Under the pieces are notes generated by a model. It was not told the DNA's origin and did not search any database. It worked only from the letters and a program-made list of their open reading frames with translations. 64,000 nt of DNA from NCBI GenBank assembly GCA_963680875.1, contig OY804586.1, positions 49,228,203 through 49,292,202 on the forward strand, given 5' to 3'. Positions 10,650-21,592 of this stretch are shown here, one piece after another. Position 1 is the stretch's first letter; each line of letters opens with the position of its first letter. The translations under genes and the position numbers were made by a program. The stretch comes from Bathymodiolus brooksi. Its lineage: Eukaryota; Mollusca; Bivalvia; Mytilida; Modiolidae.

Positions 10650-12340
10650 TTCCCTTTTTTAAGCAGAAGCTTTCACAGGCATTTTCACTACTTATTTACA
10701 ATATACATAAACTTTATATAGCATAATTTGAAGCAAGAAAATAATGATTTTTTTTTTTATCTAATTTGCATATAAGAAATTAACATTGTATATGAATTGT
10801 TTAATTTTTGGAAGAAAACAAGTATTAAACAAGAATATCATTTAATTATATATTTATATAAATTATACTTTCACGAAATTGACATTTATTTGATTTTGGT
10901 ATAATTTTTTAAGTGTTAATTTAAGAAAATTTATAAATCAGCATGAGTGAATAACAAGGGACATGTCCATATAAGGGTCTCGTGTGACCAGCCGTTATTA
11001 ATTGTTTACAAACACAAATCATATGGTCAAACTGTTTATCAATTATTCAAAACATCTTGAATCTTTAACCTAATATGGCATTACCATGTGACTGAAATTA
11101 GCATAACAACAGACAGGAAAGAACAGGTAAGGCTGTTCATTATAATGGCAGCCTCCTTTACTTGCAATCTGATAAAATTAGTAATGGCCCTATGGAGATT
11201 TTTTTTATTTGAATTATTTCTTTGACAACTTTTACTCAGATATGTATTGAATAATGTGTGCCTAAAATGTTAAAAAGAGCAATAGAAAGCAAATCCCTGA
11301 TTTTTAAATAATTGTTTCCCCTATTTTCAGAGTCACCAAACAGACTATAGATCGTTATGATGTTTCAATCTCACGAACGAGACATCCCGAGACCATCCGA
11401 GCAATGGAACCGTGACATGGTATTTGGAGCCCCCAGATTTTCAGACGATTGGTTGTATGAATTTTGTCATTCTGTTTCTTTTTCATATATATTATATATA
11501 ATATATGTATATATTACATCTTCGATCTTTCTTTTGTATTTAGTATTTGTATGTTACTTGCTATCACCCAAAGTACAAAAGTAAGTAAGTAAATACATTA
11601 AACAGGATATAAAAATATATACATATCACTAAAGAAAGTGGGAAGCGCTTGAAGATAACAAAGGGACAATCACAGGATAAATGTCTATCGCAGTGATTTA
11701 TCACGGTACTGTATATGCATGTGAACTTGGTCAAAAGAATCTTAAACTTACATGTATAATGAATGTTTGATGGTATATAATCAGCATTTATTACTACCGA
11801 GATTTCTGGAACTAGTACTTCTGCCTTGATTAGAATAATGCATGTGATCAAGTTTGTCAGTTACTTACGCAAGATTGCATTTTAGTCAAAATTTTACCAA
11901 TTCTTAAATGTCACACTTCAATTCTTACATACATGTAAAATATTACTAAAAGTGACCTGGCACCAACCAACTTTAGTTACATGGGTAAAACATATCAATA
12001 AAACACGTAATAAAAACGTCCACCAACTACAACAAAGATTAACTACTCCTCTAGGTCACAGAAAATTCCCAAAACATGAAGCTGATGGAAATTTACATTG
12101 TAGGTCCTGGCTTGGGACAGATGCAAAACGTTGGTGGAGTTAATGGGATCCAAATCCCCCTTTCTTGAACAGCTGAACAATATCATTGTTATACTGGCAT
12201 TGATCATCATAATTGAGGAAAAGAATAAACAACTGTTAATATTTAATTATAACATGTATCAAATTGTAAAAGAAACAATATAAATTGTCCAGTTTCATCT
12301 GATATTTTCAATCTCGGCTATGAGCAACAATATTTCGTCT
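10650..12340. other. No recognisable gene
   Basis: AT-rich with a short TA-rich tract near 11485-11515. A moderately GC-balanced patch at 11331-11480, preceded by TTTTCAG, could be an exon (SHERDIPRPSEQWNRDMVF), but it runs into low-complexity sequence and I cannot name it. The frame at 11952-12143 is also unsupported. Confidence 0.4.
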
Positions 12341-12353
12341 GCTAGTTTATGTT

Positions 12354-13450
12354 TCAACAGTTCCAAAGCAATGAACACATTAAATATGTAGAATTCGAAA
12401 CTATATTGTCTATCATTAATAGGTCAAAATCATTCAGATCAAAGCCGGGTTCTCCAATTAAACAATCTTGAAAATCCAAAGGGTTTAATTTGAGAAGATT
12501 TAATTGTTTTTCTGTTAAGTTTCTCACGGCCAGTTCATCACATTCATCAATGCATGTTGAACAATTTACGGAACAATCTAATGCACATTGTGGGACAAAG
12601 CATTTGCCACATTTACATTGTGACCGACAATACCACAAATCAAATGACCGATTTGCTGGAACATTTGTCATCATCAAGAATAAAATAACTGTTCATTAGC
12701 TCACGAACACATTTGGTGGATTTACAGAATTCCCTCATCTCATCAGTGGACGTTCCCTTTGCAATCTCATGTCCAGAGTAATAAATACAATATAAACTTT
12801 GTCGTCCGTCCCTTCCAGCACGTCCACTTACCTGTGCAGATTGTTCTAATCCACGAGGTGCTCCCCACTATACAACTTGTTCTAATCCACGAGGTGCTCC
12901 CCAATATACATTTTGTTCTAATCCACGAGGTGCTCCCCAATATACAACTTGTTCTAATCCACGAGGTGCTCCCCAATGTACAACTTGTTCAACATCAGGG
13001 ATGTCTACACCCATTCCAAATGCAACTGTAGCAAAAACTATTCGGAAAACACTGTCATTTTTGGAAATTCCTTTAATACATGGGCCTTGTTCAACTGAAC
13101 AGTTGATCTGTGAAACATAGCAATCAGTCTTTCACTTAATATTTCACTCTGGGGGAGATGCAGGCTGAAATGTTCATATAGTGTAGCACAAGAAGCTATG
13201 TTTCTACAATAAACATTTGTTTTTGTTGCATTTTCTCTATTTTTCAGTAAGTCATCTAACACCCATTGCAACTCATACACTGATTTTTTTTGATGTACTG
13301 AGCAAATAGGTTATGTTAGTCCTCTCTGGTGATAACCAAACTGTAGTTGATTCACATTCCAAAATGTTAAGTCTTGTCTGGATAGAGAGAGAATTCCGTC
13401 TTCATTTACAGGGATCTCAGCGATCACCTTTTCACTACCAGACGACATTT
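12354..13450 (-). pseudogene. RecQ-like DNA helicase fragment (C-terminal half) with internal repeat expansion
   Basis: On the minus strand the pieces in order are: an N-terminal stretch starting MSSGSEKVIAEIPV (13450); 13280-13038 with LQWVLDDLLKNRENATKTNV, FHRSTVQLNKAHVLKEF; the helicase motif V region (ATVAFGMGVDIPDVEQVVHW); and motif VI as SGRAGRDGRQSLY. Then come a RecQ-type FCKSTKCVRELMNSYF and a Cys-rich tail (CRSQCKCGKC, CSTCIDEC). RecQ helicases unwind DNA 3' to 5' in replication and repair. The frame is broken at least near 13040 and 12665, and by a TAG inside the repeat at 12838-12989. Motifs I-III are absent here. It is a dead, partial copy of a family that has two other pieces in this window. 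Confidence 0.75.
12838..12989 (-). repeat. 36-bp in-frame tandem repeat inside helicase motif V/VI region
   Basis: Four copies of a 36-bp unit encode WGAPRGLEQVVY-type repeats on the minus strand. In ordinary RecQ-like proteins VVHWGAPRGLEQ occurs once, immediately before the motif VI arginine finger (GRAGRDG). The copies differ by one to three bases; the last one carries a TAG (VV-stop-W). This is a coding minisatellite that arose by tandem duplication within the gene. Confidence 0.9.
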
Positions 13451-13784
13451 TGGGTGTATGTAAAATGCAGTTCAGATTAAAACCGGAAGTGAATTTATCC
13501 GTATTGGGTCCGTGTTAGTACTTATTGGCCCTGAGCCGAAATGCCGTATTAAAATAGGCAATTAATATGAGAGGAAAAATTAATACCGTATTAATCAGGC
13601 AGATTTTGTCATAATGGGACAGATTTTTACATATTATTTAATAATTTATTTTCAATGACACGATAAATACATTACATATGTAATATAAAAAGTTAAGGAC
13701 TTTTTACTCTGTCAATATGTTATATATGGACCTCATAAAAAGTCCATAATTGATAAGTACATGATAAGATTACTGTATATATAT

Positions 13785-13860
13785 TGTAACGGGAACTTTT
13801 GTATGTGTAAGCTTCCACAATGTGTACTCTAAATATATTCCAGGAAGTTCCGGCTTTCCC
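13785..13860 (-). repeat. Segment shared with the SWIM-type fragment at 41085-41160
   Basis: On the minus strand CGGAACTTCCTGGAATATAT, then TTAGAGTACACATTGTGGAA and GCTTACACATACAAAAGTT nearly match plus-strand 41091-41150, where the sequence is the 3' end of an open frame. This is therefore an isolated piece of the same repeated element, in the opposite orientation. Confidence 0.7.
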
Positions 13861-14521
13861 CCAATTTCACCTAAAAAGTTATCAGAAACACCTTGTGAGA
13901 AAGCCCAAGAACTTCCCAAAACGTTAAGGTCAATTTATGTTCACATTCAGTACTCGAGCTGTGGATAAGGGTAATAACAAAATTACCGAACTCCGAACGT
14001 TCGTGCACTGGCTCTGTATAAATTGCGTTAATAAATACTAATATTGGAAACGCATAAGACCTAGAAAATCCTGCATGTCCCTCAACATTGAAATGCTACA
14101 TATCTAAATGGCTAGACGGACTTCTCAGATTCCAAATTACATGTCCCCACTGAACTTTACAAGCCGTTGACATTGGACTTGTTGCTAAATTAGAACACTG
14201 CTTTCCAAAAATGTACTACATATTGCCTAATTGTTTGGTGGAATTAGTATCCTGTAATCATGCTTATCACTCATATTAAAAAATCTATCAACTACAAATG
14301 CTATCAGTACAAAAAATAATGAAGCTGAAAATTATTAACAATAAGACTAGTTTTCATGACAAAAGACATATTAGTAATATTTTTGACTGGTTTTATATCA
14401 CAATGACCTACTTGTTTTAGAGGTATTTACTAATCAAAAAGTTGAAGACAAAATTAAATTTTTAAAAGCTTAATTGGAAAGCTTCTTAAATAAAAAAATA
14501 ATATAATTTTCTGAAATAACA

Positions 14522-14698
14522 TGCCGTAAATTCATTTATTTTCGTGGATTTGAGGATTCTTAAATGTGTGGATTTATAATTTTCAAGTCGTAACACAGTA
14601 TAAAATGTGCATTTTGTTGAACATTTAAATTCATTGTTGACAGGAACCAAGAAAACCTCGAAAATTGATGTACCACAAAATATAACGAATTCACAGTA
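14522..14698. mobile_element. MITE, about 175 bp, TA-flanked at its right end
   Basis: Left end AAATTCATTTATTTTCGTGG and right end, in inverted orientation, with CGAAAATTGATGTACCAC and GAATTCACAG followed by TA. The same termini (CTGTGAATTCATTTAATTTC) bound the larger element at 38922-40051. The left end here has decayed at the outermost bases. The TA target and inverted ends fit a Tc1/mariner-type miniature element. Confidence 0.65.
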
Positions 14699-16316
14699 AG
14701 TTTACATATTTAAATTATATTTAGTTTTAACAATTATAAGTAAAGAAACTTCGATGCTGAAATGCAAACAACTGAAACAACTTGCAGTCAACATGCTCAA
14801 TGCAATTTGATACTCGGAACAGACATTGCATAGACATGTTTGCAATTTTCCAAAAATGACGTAATCACACGCCTCATCTCTGCCACAATAAGCCGTTTGG
14901 ATTCTACAGGTAAACACATCCATTCATATTATTCCATAAAATTAAGCAATTGTTTATTTTATCTCCTTGTTTCAGTGTATCATATGAAAATGCTTAAGGC
15001 TTAAAAACTGGAATAAAACTTCAATAAAAAATGATATATCATCATAAAAATAATAACATTCAGGATTAAGAATGGAATGAGAAGCTATGCTGAGGGCCAG
15101 TCTATGATTAAAAATTGCAAGTATAAGGAAATTACAGGAAGGAAACACAAATTGGGTTTAACCCTTTTATTTCTCAGTGTGACCAAGGTATAATCTGTTT
15201 ACATACATCATGAGTCGAATTTAGGAATAAAATGAGAAAAAGCCGGAATGAATTGGTGTGGGGATGAATGTTCCATATCATGACCAAAACAATGTGATTG
15301 CTTATTTGTCTCCCCCCCCCTCCCCACCCCACCCTCTTTCACTTAGGAACAGTTGGGTTCATACCTACAATTTTCAATCCCTTCCATTTCGAAAATAATT
15401 TAATGAGTTTAGAAGAAACATGGGTTTGTGTGTATTTTGTTTTAAAGCATAAAAAACAAATAGACCTCTGGTAACAAGCATCTGGAAAATGGTAGTACTT
15501 GCTAAAAACAAATAAGCTCAGGAAATTGGTAATAGCTTAGTATAAATTCATTGTTACATGTAAATTGATTTTTTTTTACCAATTATTAGAATTTTGCTTT
15601 TCAAACGTTCAAGTCCTAAAAAGGCTATAACTTCTATAACTGCTTTACCCTGTTCATCTGAAGAGTATGCACATATTCAAATCATACACAGACATTGTCC
15701 CAATAATTATCAATAGTTACCTGCTGTTGAACTATTTGGTGAGCAGAAACACAAATCCTCTGTCCACTATGAAAGTCTTATTTTCTTCCCTGTATGCAGC
15801 TCCAAGGGATCATTATTTGTATCTGTAGATGTAATAATTCCATCAGATTCTAAAAAAATTAAAACGAAAATTGACAAATTAGTTAATACAATAAATCTAT
15901 TATCATAAGCAGTGAAAAGCATTTCAGATTTACCTAAACATGTATTGAAATCTGAATGGCTAGAATGAAAACGTGTCACATTCTAAACATGTTTAGCTAT
16001 TTAATATGTATCGTTTTTGTTGACAGAAATAGGTATTGTTTAGTGTTTAAAACATGAACACGTTTTTACAGTGTACATATAATATATGATAAAAAAAATG
16101 CAAATACGGACATGGTAGCAAATAATTGACTTTAAAATAATTTAAGTTATTTCAGTTGAAATTGTATTTAAAAAAAACTGTTGAAGAAAAGTTTGGTAAA
16201 ATATGAATTTTTCCTATATTCAATGAGTGATATATGCATAATGTTATTGTGGTTGCTTATAAAATATTTTCCTTACATTAAATCTATAATTACTAAATGT
16301 CTGTCTTGTTCTGCAG

Positions 16317-16573
16317 GTTGGCACAACCGACTAAACAAGAAAGCCACAGCACAAGGTGTCGGTATATACAAGTTGATCCCCAAACTAAGAAGAGAGGCGC
16401 AACTGGTATACGCAAGTGTGGCTGCTGAAGACCTGAACCGGGACACCGATCTCCGTTACACAGTGCTGCAACAACGTCTCGATGATGCCTGGTCCAAGTA
16501 CGAAGCAAATGACATAACCACGTCCAACTTCCTGAAGACTGTCAGCCATCTGGACGGGGTTGCGGACATGTAA
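16317..16573 (+). CDS. Last exon of a MULE/FLYWCH-associated protein (partial)
   Basis: A splice acceptor (CTTGTTCTGCAG) precedes an open exon that reads GWHNRLNKKATAQGVGIYKL, IPKLRREAQLVYASVAAEDL, YTVLQQRLDDAWSKYEAND and ends at TAA. The pattern (W-H-N-R-hN-K/R followed by a helical L-x-x-E tail and a segment LxxAWxxYxxxDIT) is what I associate with the tail following the MULE transposase domain in FLYWCH-type invertebrate proteins. AATAAA appears about 220 bases downstream (about 16794). No upstream catalytic exon is recognisable in the preceding kilobases, so the gene is partial or the exon is orphaned. It is intact and unusually GC-balanced compared with its surroundings. Confidence 0.55.
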
Positions 16574-17620
16574 GGACTTCGTTCTATGTGCTTTGTATTT
16601 GTGCTTGTTGAATTATTTGTGAGTTGTGCTGGTTCTAGACAACATGTAAAAAGACCTTGTTTTGTCTGCTTTGTATTAGAGCTCGCTAAAGTATTTGTGA
16701 GTTGTGCTAGTGTTCTAACTTATGAACTTGTATTCATGCTATGTTACGCGATTACACTGTTTTGTAATTTATTATAAAGTTGGTATATGATATAAATAAA
16801 ATATTAAAAAACCTAAATGCTTTTTTTTATATAGAATTTTTTTATTTGCCATATTTGTGTTTCCAATTACCCCAACGACCTATTTTTTAGTAACTACCCT
16901 AAAGATTTTTTCGAGCCCTGTACAAACCGAAAAAAGACAATATCAGGTCTACCTATGGTGAAACACTGCTATTCGTGCTATTTCTGGTAAAATCTTGAAA
17001 ACAGCTGTAATCAATACAAACACACACATATACAAAATGAAACGAAAAAAGAAAGACAGAAAGAAATGAAAACAAATAATAAATAAATAATAAATAAATA
17101 AGATGTAAACAGATATTATGCATGCTCTGAAATACAGATATGATAACCATTGACCTAATAAAGTGATTTTGAACAATAAAAATAACTGATAGGTGTCAAC
17201 AACTAATTTGAAGCCGTGCAGAGCAAACAATACATATACATACATACTAATTTATTACTGTATTGTTCAAAGAAATTTTACACATTTAATCAGGTGTCAA
17301 ACAATGAAAGTGAAAGCATGTTAATTATGAGGAAGACAAAAATAAAGTACCCATGACAAAGTCTTACAACATCCAAAATACGAATATTTGCAATGGTATT
17401 TTCCATATTTCATTTTTAAAACACTATTAATAAATGAGGGCGAACGGGAATAGGGGCGAAACGACCCGGATGCCATTTATATACAAAGAAAAATGTTTTT
17501 GTCATTGTTGCTATGTAATAATAGTACTTTAGTGTAAATGCAGCATAGAATTTGACAAATTATTTCAACGTATAATATAAAAGTTCGTACGGAGGCAGTT
17601 ACAGAGTGCAGTACACGTTG
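16574..17620. other. No recognisable gene
   Basis: AT-rich, with a short AAATAAATAATAAATAAATA tract near 17085. It holds the 3' flank of the MULE-associated exon and otherwise no feature I can support. Confidence 0.5.
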
Positions 17621-17632
17621 GTTAGGAGGGTT

Positions 17633-18154
17633 ATGCCACATCGCTTGGCTAAGCTCAAGCAGGACGTGAGCGGATTTTTAAATCTGCACGATGAGGAGCA
17701 GATTCGTGAGAGAATCACTTGTCAGGCTTGGCGTTGAAGCCCACATTAGACATTGGCAGAGGCGTCATGGCCACCCGTTTCTTCAGGTCGAGTTCAGTGG
17801 TGTGTGACTACCACGGGCCTGTCCTGAAGAAAGACCAAGCGGAGTCACTGCGGAGATCCATGTCTGCTGCAGAGTCTAATGATATGTATTTTGTCAAACA
17901 TGACTCAGTGGCTTTGCATAGACGCAGCGACTGTGCCTTGTGTCTGCCACCCGAGGATTCCAACCACTTTTGGGCGGATGATGAACCATTCAGGGGTCCA
18001 TCCGAACCTACGCACGGTTTGTAGGAGGATTGGTGACCGTGTCCATTTGCTACTCGTCGCCACAAAGGTCGTCAATCCGAACGAAGAGTTTTTCTTCGAT
18101 TACGGTGTCCGAAGTGACGACGAGGGTAGTAGACTATCTTTTCTGATGACTTAG
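17633..18154 (+). pseudogene. KMT5A-like SET-domain methyltransferase, frameshifted
   Basis: A lead-in from the ATG at 17633 (MPHRLAKLKQDVSGFLNLHD) ends at TGA near 17717. The next frame carries the SET N-flank LDIGRGVMATRFF, VVCDYHGPVL, and MYFVKHDSVAL. A third frame continues CIDAATVPCVCHP, FGRMMNHSGVHPNL, VHLLLVATKV and NPNEEFFFDYGVRSD. GRGV, NHS and DYG are the cofactor and catalytic landmarks of SET lysine methyltransferases; the overall order is closest to KMT5A (histone H4 Lys20 monomethylase). At least two single-base frameshifts (about 17715 and 17925) break it, with no introns, as expected for a retro- or element-borne copy. Its GC content is visibly higher than the flanks. Confidence 0.75.
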
Positions 18155-18199
18155 TTTTCTCTTGTCTGTAGTCTACTGAAAGTTTCACTACTAAATTCG

Positions 18200-19140
18200 G
18201 CCATGGAATACCGAAGACAACAAGTTTCAGTGTATCTGCTGCCAAGTTGGGTGCAGCTACTAAATATGTGCACAATGGTCTCTGCCTTATAAATATGTCT
18301 AGTTTTTATTTCTATGGCCCTCCGTTAGCGAGGAAAACGCGAAAAACCAATACCGAAGGAACAAGTGTTCATATATCAGCTGCCAAGTTGGGTGCAGCAT
18401 ATACTTTTTGTAAAGTACTGAGCAATACCTCTAGTATTTACTCTCTGCCATTAGATGAATAGCCCCCTCCAACTTTTCTTGTGCTACTTGACCTACGTCA
18501 ATATTACGAGAAGTCAAGTCTAGCAGTCTTTTCATTCGTTTGTCTATCTCTATCTTCTACTCTATATGGGGTACGCCAACTGCCAAGGTCCACGATCCTG
18601 TACCCTGGGGTGACACAATTAAATGTCATGCAAAAAGGTAGTTATTCTGCGCAATATGACACTGTATAAAATTACTACATACTAATTCTGTTTTGCCTTC
18701 TTTTCTTTTCAGGGTGAGGTACGCTTGCTGCCAAGGTCCTCGATCCTGTACCCCGGATATCATATCTGCAACACACAATGTTCACCAGCCAAATTCTCAA
18801 AACAATATAATATGTATGTTTCTAATTCATTATTAATGGTATTTTGCCTGTTTTTCCACTCTTCTTTTCAGGGTGGGGTACGCTAGCTACTAAGGTCCTC
18901 GATCCTGTACCCTGGGATGCCTATGGCATGCGAAAAGGTAGCTGAAGACACTGGCAACTGACTTATTTTGCACGTTTGTTTATTCTCTGTTTTCTCTTCT
19001 CAGGGTGGGGTACGCTAGCTACTAAGGTCCTCGATCATGTACCCTGGGATGTCATAGGCATGCTAGAAAGTAGCTGAAGACACTGGCAACTGACTTATTT
19101 TGCTTGTTTGTTTTTTCATCTTTCTTTCAGAGAAATTGGT
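18200..19140 (+). repeat. Tandem exon-like cassettes, about 130-160 bp spacing
   Basis: Two older units share CTGCCAAGTTGGGTGCAGC (about 18238 and 18384). Four later units share GGTACGC, then CTAAGGTCCTCGATCCTGTA and CCC (about 18570, 18718, 18878, 19008). At least three of the later units are preceded by a pyrimidine tract and CAG (TTTTCTCTTCTCAG type), so each looks like a copy of one splice acceptor plus exon start. The two last units also share a long downstream flank (GTAGCTGAAGACACTGGCAA, then CTGACTTATTTTGC). No long frame runs through them, so whether they are ever exons is unproven. Confidence 0.6.
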
Positions 19141-19261
19141 ATGTGATGTCTGTAAAACAATGCTGAGAAGTAAACTGATATCTGTGTATGTAATTATATG
19201 CATTTAATACAAATAAGAACATCATAATCAACTTATTTAAGTATTATTACTCTTATTCACA

Positions 19262-19930
19262 ACAAAAATAACAATTAATACATCATAATCAACTTTGGTA
19301 CTGTCGATTTCCAGCTAACTCCGCTTTTGGTGCTTAGAAGCACCAGCTAACTCCGCTTTTGGTGCTCAGAAGCACCAGCTAACTCAGCTTTTGGTGCTTG
19401 GAAGCGCCAAAAGCTGAGTTAGCTGGAAATCGACAGTACCAAAGTTGATTATGATGTATTAATTGTTAATTTTGTAAGTATTATTACTCTTATTCACAAC
19501 AAAAATAACAATTAATAAATCATAATCAACTCTGGTACTGTCGAGTTCCAGCTTACTCCATTGTGTTGGTACTTGTAAGTACAAATAATGAAATATCTGG
19601 AAAAAAAGCATACAAGCTACATTTAAGTATTATTACTTATTAAGTATTATTACTGCATAATCAACTTTGGTACTGTCAAGTACTTGTAAGTACCAAAAGC
19701 ATACAAGTTACATTTAATTATTATTACTCTTATTCACAACAACAATAACAATTAGTACATCATAATCAACTTTGGTACTGTCGAGTTCCAGCTTACTCCA
19801 CTTGCTACTTGTAAGCACCAAAAACATGCAAGCTACATTTAAGTATTATTACTGTTATTCACAACAAAAATAACAAATAATACATCATAGTCAACTTTGG
19901 TACTGTGAAATATGAAATTTGAGAAAAAAT
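19262..19930. repeat. Satellite-like repeats containing a large palindrome
   Basis: A 60-70-base arm beginning AATTAATACATCATAATCAA at 19272 is repeated in inverted orientation ending near 19467, so the region can fold into a long hairpin. Its centre consists of three 32-bp direct units (AGCTAACTCCGCTTTTGGTG and CTTAGAAGCACC). Further direct copies of the arm (CATAATCAACTTTGGTACTG) follow at about 19519, 19657, 19759 and 19885, and one stands apart at about 20518. Confidence 0.85.
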
Positions 19931-20016
19931 ACAGTTAACGGAAAGGTCCATTTCCGAGAATTTGATTGGTTACTGATTTATCACGTGATTCTTCACTAAT
20001 ATATATATATATATAA

Positions 20017-20370
20017 TGGATGTAACTTCAAGCTCCATCAGTTGTGACTACACCGTGCTTCAAGGTGGATCGCACAAAGTTGAAAGAAAGATGTTCGTGG
20101 ACGATGAGGTCAATACATGTTCCACCAGACCAACTGGAAGGACAGTATCAAGTTTTCCATGGTGAGACTAACGAGGACGCAATCTTACTGCGGATGGCAA
20201 GGAAGTATAGGAGGCTGTTGTACCATCACCGCATCATATTCTTTACCAAGTGCAACATAGATCCAGAGGCAAGACATATAGCACTTAAATATCGTGCAGA
20301 GTATGACGTGCACGCCTATGACAAATTGGCAGAGAGATGCAAAGAATTGCTGGAGGAACAGGAGTCTTGA
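20017..20370 (+). CDS. Hypothetical protein, unknown family
   Basis: An ATG at 20017 opens MDVTSSSISCDYTVLQGG, KVERKMFVDD and stops at about 20162. An overlapping frame from 20044 to 20370 reads charged, helix-prone sequence (AILLRMARKYRRLLYHHRI, IDPEARHIALKYRAEYDV, CKELLEEQES). The lack of low-complexity and the balanced composition suggest real coding sequence, possibly one protein with a frameshift near 20100-20160. I do not recognise the family. It sits between a satellite block and one isolated copy of the same satellite at 20500. Confidence 0.35.
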
Positions 20371-20589
20371 CTTTATTAAGTCAACAAATCAACGGCCCTT
20401 TTCAGGGCCACCCATATTTTTCAAAAAGATATTAGTTGTGTTGTGGGTTATGGTTAGAGTTGTAATGCGATTTCCTGCGAGTTCACTTATTCACAACAAA
20501 AATAGCAATTGGTACATCATAATCAACTTTGGTACTGTCAAGTTCCAGCTAACTCCGCTTTTGGTGAGAGGGGAGTAATATATGGTCTG

Positions 20590-21590
20590 ACGATTTATAC
20601 ACTATTACACTATACAAAGGTGACTGAAGGTAATGAAAGCAAGCTATAGGATTATTGTTAAGGACAGATGTTTGGGTCAATGCGCGGTTGAAAGCCTGCA
20701 GTAGTCTCGGTCTAATGCTTGATGCAGGTATGACGTTGATATTTTGAAGTCGTCAGAAAAAAAATGGTACATACATGCGAGGGCTTTTTTGAAACAAACT
20801 ACGTCTCACCTAAAATAGTTAACCTAACAGATAAATAACATTTTTCTTGTGTTGCCTTTTTTGTATAACAAATGCATTTGATCAATATTTTTTTTAAATG
20901 TCCATAGCTAGGTCTTTCCACTTGCCAGTGAATCTCCTGTTTTATCATTAAACATTTCATCGACTGCCTTGTTGAACAAATCTTTCATTACTTGGATATT
21001 ATCTTTGTTCTATATTTGGGTGCTCATGTGAATGGACAAGTCTTGTGTCTAAAAGGTGGCTAACAACTTTTGAGTCTCTCACTTTACCTATTTCTCTTTC
21101 TTTCAAAAATTCAAGTATTGAAGGATTCATTATGGACTATGATAAACTTACCATGTACACCTTACAAGGTGTCCAGCAGACCTTGCTCCTGCAGATGGGT
21201 TACTTCCAGCAGGAGATCATCTGTTCCCTATGGGCAGGAAACTACTGCCTGGAGGTGATCCGTAGCATACCAAGTAAATAAATAAAAACATTTCATAATT
21301 TTCATCACTACTACTAACTAGTCCTTATCAAAATAATCTGAATTGTGGGAAATTTGATCACGTAACACGTTTATTAGCATTATACATGTACATATGATGG
21401 GAATTAAGCCTTAATTGTCTGATGATGAGCATTATTATAGAATCAAATACACACACAAAAAAATATTGTGATAATACATCAGCTTATACATGTACCTGTA
21501 TTTAGTCCTCAATACAAATCCAACAAATTACCAATTTTTCACAATTCTAATGAATACTAATGTAATATAAAAATATCATGTATAGAACTT
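20590..21590. other. No supported gene
   Basis: A short open stretch at 21124-21276 (YTLQGVQQTLLLQMGYFQQE) followed by a possible donor AAGTAAAT could be an exon. It has no recognisable family and no matching acceptor I trust. Confidence 0.35.
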
Positions 21591-21592
21591 AC

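Larger units (their letters stand above)
13500..16300. other. Non-coding stretch with dispersed repeats
   Basis: No supported gene. It holds three recognisable repeats described separately or in the findings: the 13785-13860 segment, a 33-bp segment at 13963-13995 shared with the LINE near 30 kb, and the MITE at 14522-14698. Short pyrimidine tracts such as that near 15310 are unremarkable. Confidence 0.5.

Noticed and set aside
12767..13031. Repetitive frames (VLIHEVLPNIQL on plus, GSTSWIRTSCIL on minus)
   Set aside because: Wrong frames of the 36-bp repeat; only the WGAPRGLEQ frame connects to helicase motifs on both sides.
16949..17245. Minus-strand hydrophobic frame resembling a membrane protein
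   Set aside because: AT-rich codon bias alone produces Ile/Phe/Tyr/Leu runs here; no family or splice signals.
21045..21281. Possible exon with QGVQQTLLLQMGYFQQE
   Set aside because: Plausible composition but no recognised family, acceptor or neighbouring exon; left out of the gene list.
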